A stretch of DNA of 10,945 bases from Smittium culicis. Its lineage: Eukaryota; Kickxellomycota; Harpellomycetes; Harpellales; Legeriomycetaceae. The notes beneath the pieces are model-generated. The model made no database searches. It saw nothing but the letters and a program-made list of their open reading frames with translations, and had not been told where the DNA came from. Positions 7,840 through 10,945 of this stretch are shown here, one piece after another. The stretch covers positions 1 through 10,945 of the forward strand of contig LSSN01000944.1 of assembly GCA_001970855.1 (NCBI GenBank). Direction: 5' to 3'. Position 1 is the first letter of the stretch. Every line of letters starts with the position of its first letter. Both the position numbers and the translations under genes were made by a program.

Positions 7840-8717
7840 TTGGGTATCGGAGAGTATGTTAATTAAATTTTTGTATGAAATATATAGCTTTTTTATGACT
7901 TTTAAATAATATAATATTTATGAAAGCTATAGATGGAAAAATTCATGATTTTATACTTTTTAGGAGGAGAAAATTTTCTGATTTTAGAAATTAAATTCTG
8001 TAAATTTTCTGTCTTGTATAATTTCGAACCCAAAAAATATATCAAGCTTACAATTTAATTGTACCATTAAGCTTTCGAAAAAAAATTAGCTCTAGTATTC
8101 TGGAGCATTAGATTACTAATACGGTATTTTCTAAATAGGAAACATATATTATATACTCCATTTGTTTAACAGCCAGCAATAATTACCGACTGTAATCACG
8201 CTTCTAGGTTTATTTATAAGTAATATTATTGCAAATAATAATAATAAAATGAGGTTTAGTAAAAATTTATTTGGCTCATTCCTGTACAGCTTTTTATAAA
8301 ACAAGAATTTGCCAATTCTATAACAATTCAAAAGATAATTTATTATTTGCTTATAAATAGCAAAAACAGATAGTTATACGATTCAATGAGTAAGATTAAA
8401 ATAATGGAATCTAACTTGCTAGATTTGGTCAATCAAAAAAAATCTACATCCCAGGATTGGGTTAAACTGGAAGCATAACAACTCTGAGGCTTAAAAGTTG
8501 GCCGGAAATATATATTTTCCGGAAATTGGCGAGCGAATCATTGCGTGTAAATATGCAAGCCTGATATCTACTATATAGTTTAGTTATTGACGGAAATATT
8601 ATGTAATAGTACTGTTTGATAATAAAAAAGACTTATAGATCTTTTATATTAGTAATATATGGCAATTAGCTATAGCTTTAATTGCAATATTAGTAGCAAA
8701 GTATATCAGTCTACAAT
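7840..8717. other. Spacer between the divergent reductases, left part
   Basis: No gene is supported here. Small inverted repeats include TATAGCTTT (7884 on) against AAAGCTATA (7923 on), ACAATT-T-AATTGT (8049-8061), and CCGGAAA (8502-8508) against TTTCCGG (8516-8522). An open frame of 60 codons on the minus strand (8149-8331) translates to a Leu/Ile-rich peptide but looks like chance in AT-rich sequence. Confidence 0.5.
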
Positions 8718-8865
8718 AAACTATTAAAATTTAAAATCAAAGTCTTAAACTATTAAAATTTAAAATCAAAGTCTTAAACTATTAAAATTTAAAATCAAAG
8801 TCTTAAACTATTAAAATTTAAAATCAAAGTCTTAAACTATTAAAATTTAAAATCAAGGTCTAACA
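8718..8865. repeat. 29-bp tandem repeat, five units
   Basis: The word CTATTAAAATTTAAAATCAA begins at 8721, 8750, 8779, 8808 and 8837, exactly 29 bp apart each time. The first four units are completed by AGTCTTAAA and are essentially identical. The fifth changes to AGGTCTAAC. A partial unit (AGTCT, 8710-8714) may precede. The near-perfect identity points to recent expansion. The array ends about 45 bp before the first TATA-like element of the plus-strand reductase, so it is part of that gene's upstream region. Confidence 0.92.
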
Positions 8866-8881
8866 GCTGTTTTAGACTTTG
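8854..8881. repeat. Hairpin at the end of the 29-bp array, with E-box palindrome in the loop
   Basis: CAAGGTCTAA (8854-8863), from the last repeat unit, pairs with TTAGACTTTG (8872-8881) with one G-T position. The TTAGACTTTG arm is close to the reverse complement of the repeat's own CAAAGTCTTAA, so it looks like an inverted fragment of the repeat. Between and across the arms lies the perfect palindrome AACAGCTGTT (8862-8871), which contains CAGCTG, an E-box type site. Whether it acts in DNA as an operator is unknown. Confidence 0.6.
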
Positions 8882-8907
8882 TATTAGTAAACAGCAGAAA
8901 CTTGAGC

Positions 8908-8933
8908 TATATATACGCTTTCGTCTATATAAG
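8908..8933 (+). promoter_or_regulatory. Upstream TATA-like pair
   Basis: TATATATA (8908-8915) and TATATAAG (8926-8933) lie 120-150 bp before the ATG of the plus-strand reductase. They are alternatives to the better-placed TATAAATA at 8961. The pyrimidine-rich CCTCTATCCCTCCC (8941-8954) stands out in the AT-rich surroundings and could be a regulator site. Confidence 0.35.
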
Positions 8934-8960
8934 ATGTAAGCCTCTATCCCTCCCAAAAAA

Positions 8961-8968
8961 TATAAATA
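8961..8968 (+). promoter_or_regulatory. TATA box of the plus-strand reductase
   Basis: TATAAATA lies 88 bp before the ATG. With initiation about 30 bp downstream the leader would be roughly 60 nt, A- and C-rich, with no upstream ATG. The start context is ATCAAAATGAC, with A at -3, a good eukaryotic start. The octamer is the same as that before the minus-strand paralogue. Confidence 0.55.
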
Positions 8969-9055
8969 GAATACAACTTCCTTCACAAAAATATTATCTC
9001 GTATCAAAAGCAAAGCAAACTCAAGCCTAAAATAAAAAAACAATCAACTATCAAA

Positions 9056-9667
9056 ATGACTAAACCAACTGTATATGTCGTATATTATTCTACCTACGGT
9101 CACTTGAGGACGGTCGCAGGCAACATTGTAAAAGGCTTAGAATCCACTGGTCTTGTAAATGTTGAGCTACGCCAATTCGAAGAGACTTTAAGACAAGAAG
9201 TTCTGGATAAAATGCATGCTCCTCCAAAGGACGCATCTGTACCGATATTCACACTAGAAGAATTTGAACAAGGTGATGCATTCATGTTCGGTATCCCAAC
9301 CAGATCAGGAACTCCTGCCTCACAAGTTAAGACATTCTTTGATTCTACTGGAGCTTTGTGGTTCAAAAAGGCCTTAGTAGGAAAAATGGCAGCTACGTTT
9401 ACAGGAACTGGAGACCAATCCGGTGGCCAAGAATCAACTACTCTTGCATTCTTGCCTAATCTTATCCACCAAGGAATGATATATGTTCCTATGGGCTTCA
9501 CTCATGACAACTTATTCATTGTCGATGAAGTAGTTGGTGGATCTGCATATGGAGCTGGATCAATTGCTTCTATTACCGGCGCAAGAGCTGTTTCCGAAAA
9601 AGAAATAGAAATAGCAGTCCATCATGGAGAACTATTTGCCAAAACTGTCTCAAGATACCACAAATAA
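9056..9667 (+). CDS. NAD(P)H:quinone oxidoreductase, WrbA/Pst2 type
   Basis: A 203-residue flavodoxin-like FMN enzyme of the type IV quinone reductases, which protect cells by reducing quinones straight to hydroquinones, avoiding semiquinone radicals. The length fits the family. Motifs in order are the FMN phosphate loop STYGH (12-16), PTRSGTP (81-87), Trp102 near the flavin, TGTGDQSGGQE (116-126), IHQGM (137-141, with Gln where HHGM is common) and GGSAYGAGS (161-169). No signal peptide or membrane segment is seen, so it should be cytosolic. The ATG has a good context and a TATA box 88 bp upstream. It is head to head with the paralogue at 7055-7807. I count about 30 differences in 200 aligned residues (85% identity). 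The frame is open back to 8966 without another ATG. Intronless. An A16 tract follows 45 bp after the stop. Confidence 0.95.
   Translation: MTKPTVYVVYYSTYGHLRTVAGNIVKGLESTGLVNVELRQFEETLRQEVLDKMHAPPKDASVPIFTLEEFEQGDAFMFGIPTRSGTPASQVKTFFDSTGALWFKKALVGKMAATFTGTGDQSGGQESTTLAFLPNLIHQGMIYVPMGFTHDNLFIVDEVVGGSAYGAGSIASITGARAVSEKEIEIAVHHGELFAKTVSRYHK
9162..9292 (+). repeat. 131-bp near-identical block shared with the inverted paralogue
   Basis: These bases match the reverse complement of 7430-7560 with a single mismatch (A at 9247 against C), which is silent. They encode 43 identical residues (gene residues 37-79). Sequence on either side differs at many silent and replacement positions, so this block stands out from the rest of the pair. 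Confidence 0.9.
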
Positions 9668-9728
9668 TCTCAATCAATAATATAGCGTACTTTTATTTAT
9701 AATTAATTTTACAAAAAAAAAAAAAAAA
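9668..9728 (+). other. 3' flank of the plus-strand reductase with A16 tract
   Basis: The stop codon is followed by AT-rich sequence with TATTTATAATTAA and then 16 consecutive A at 9713-9728. There is no exact AATAAA; CAATAATATA (9675 on) could serve. The A tract could be a slippage run, a remnant of an inserted poly(A) tail, or simply composition. Confidence 0.5.
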
Positions 9729-10190
9729 CTAGATTTAATTTAAATTAAAATAAAAACTTGAAAAAAAGAATTTTTTTTTTATAGATGTTAAACATATTAT
9801 TTTCTATTTCAAGTGCCTCAAACCCATTCCAATTTTAAGTTGATTGAAAAATTTTCGTTATGAAAAATAGCTCTATTAAAGTCGTATTATACCTTATTTT
9901 TAAGAATTATTCTGCGTTTCTGCTATTAAAACCTAGAAATGTACATTTAACAATCAGCCTTTATTTCTCTCTTAGAAAATTTTTTTTCTTTGGAGAGCCA
10001 ATAGGAATAGAGAATCTATAAAAATTTTATTCCTTATCTAGCATTCACTTTTTTTTACGCCCTTACTAAATAAAATTGACTATAACCACCGAACGCGCAG
10101 TCTTTCGACTTTAACTTATTAGTTCAACTTTTTTGATCTTGACAAGAGCTAGATTTTGGTACAAGTTTGGTTTCTATGGGCAAAGTTTAA
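9729..10190. other. AT-rich flank before the right LINE
   Basis: No gene is supported. From about 10080 base composition rises (CACCGAACGCGCAGTC), which suggests that decayed LINE ORF2 sequence already starts there, but stops occur in the frames and I cannot place it. Confidence 0.45.
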
Positions 10191-10945
10191 CTAGCAAGAA
10201 CAACAATAAGAGAATACGCCGATGCTAAATCAAAATCAAATGAATCAATAAAGGCAGATCGAAAAGGCCACTATGAAAAAGCTCAAAAAAAACTAGCCGA
10301 AAACTTGTTAAGTAATTCTTCCAAAGAATACTGGCAATACATCAAATCGTGCACTGGGAGCACTTTCCACAGTGTATCCAACGGCCCAATGTACGATTCT
10401 GTTAAAATTTTAATAACCGAAAAATCAAAAAAACTAAGTATATGGAATAAGCACTTTGGAGATCTGGCTAGAGACACCACAGGGAATAGCCGCAATGCAG
10501 CCAAGTGGCGGGAGCTACTTTCTGGCGACGAGGACTACTTCCCAGAGTGTGATGGCCCAATAAAATGGTCAGAAATCACTAAGGTTCTAAATGATACCCC
10601 AAATAACAAGGCTCCGTTAATTGATAGGGTACCCAGCTTGAACTGAAAAATGGTGATGACAGAAAAATCACCAACATCCGATCTCGCAAAACTTATAAAC
10701 CAAATTATAAACAAAATGTATGACCCCGGTGAGATCCCGAGTTGCATGACTACAAGTATCATAGTACCTGTGCCTAAGAAGGGTGATATCAAAGACCCTG
10801 ACAACTATAAGGGAATTTCGCTCATATATACGATTATCGAGCTACTAGCCAAGATCATGGCCACCAAACTGGCAGCCATGGACATAAAATACAAACTGAT
10901 AGCCAAAGAACAAGCCGGTTTTTGCAATTTTTAAGAGTGTGTTGC
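10191..10945 (+). pseudogene. LINE ORF2, linker and RT fingers, in-frame stops, runs off window
   Basis: One frame carries LINE ORF2 homology from 10191 to the window end, interrupted by TGA at 10644-10646 and TAA at 10932-10934. The first part is a charged linker of the kind found between endonuclease and RT (KEYWQYIKS near 10323). Next come the RT entry motif NNKAPLIDRVPS (10605-10640; the family normally has KAPG-D), IIVPVPKKGD (10758-10787), DNYKGISL (10800-10823; usually NYRGISL) and EQAGF (10908-10922), where the next codon is TGC Cys instead of the usual Arg. The catalytic palm lies beyond the window. The frame is blocked just upstream by TAA at 10188-10190, so the endonuclease part is missing or decayed. 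Same strand and same RT style as the element at 1-1576, but the two do not overlap in the protein, so identity of family cannot be tested here. Confidence 0.85.

Noticed and set aside
7619..7909. 96-codon plus-strand frame rich in Tyr, Phe and Leu
   Set aside because: It is antisense to the N-terminal extension and upstream region of the minus-strand reductase, and its make-up is a composition artefact.
8149..8331. 60-codon minus-strand frame with a hydrophobic Leu/Ile stretch
   Set aside because: AT-rich DNA yields Leu/Ile/Phe-rich frames by chance. There is no promoter context, no recognisable family and no support from neighbours.
8445..8530. Possible tRNA or small structured RNA around CCAGGATTGGG and the CCGGAAA/TTTCCGG stem
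   Set aside because: No tRNA box A/B pair, cloverleaf or known RNA motif could be made out; only a short AT-centred hairpin remains.
8718..8865. CRISPR array
   Set aside because: The 29-bp units are contiguous with no variable spacers, and the context is eukaryotic.
9100..9501. 133-codon minus-strand open frame inside the plus-strand reductase, and a matching 100-codon frame (7320-7622, plus) inside the other
   Set aside because: Both are antisense shadows of the conserved reductase coding sequence. They resemble each other only because the genes are paralogues.

Overview
The window looks like nuclear DNA of an AT-rich eukaryote, most likely a fungus and plausibly an early-diverging one. 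The evidence is two intronless genes of the fungal WrbA/Pst2 flavodoxin-like quinone reductase type, eukaryotic-style TATA elements and A-rich start contexts, decayed non-LTR (LINE) retrotransposons, and long intergenic DNA made mostly of A and T. No bacterial operon, ribosome-binding site, tRNA or rRNA was seen. The lineage is an inference from protein style and composition, not an identification.

Layout. 1-1576: 3' part of a LINE ORF2, visibly richer in G+C than its surroundings, with reverse transcriptase motifs, two or three frameshifts, a C-terminal zinc knuckle and an AT-rich tail. 1577 to about 2170 (perhaps 2280): a second, far more decayed copy of the last ~700 bp of the same element, head to tail with the first. 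About 2280-6960: gene-free AT-rich DNA holding a 41-bp periodic repeat (4191-4586), several short palindromes, and three copies of a ~190-bp terminal-inverted-repeat element (a MITE, two copies with TTAA on both sides). 7055-7807 (minus) and 9056-9667 (plus): two head-to-head paralogues of an FMN-dependent NAD(P)H:quinone oxidoreductase, about 85% identical in protein over 200 residues. The spacer carries a 29-bp tandem repeat and a hairpin just before the plus-strand promoter. 9668-10190: AT-rich, starting with an A16 tract. 10191-10945: 5' part of another LINE ORF2 (linker and RT fingers) with in-frame stops, running off the window.

How it fits together. The only genes that look functional are the two reductases, which would make soluble FMN enzymes for two-electron quinone reduction and oxidative-stress defence. 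They form an inverted duplicate. One 131-bp stretch is almost identical between them (1 mismatch) while the rest has diverged clearly, which suggests gene conversion. The minus-strand copy has the ancestral start codon position changed to AAG and carries a 47-residue N-terminal extension. Everything else is mobile-element debris and non-coding repeat DNA. I found no convincing new multi-gene system. The best leads are the paralogue pair, the TTAA-flanked MITE family and the two phased repeat arrays.
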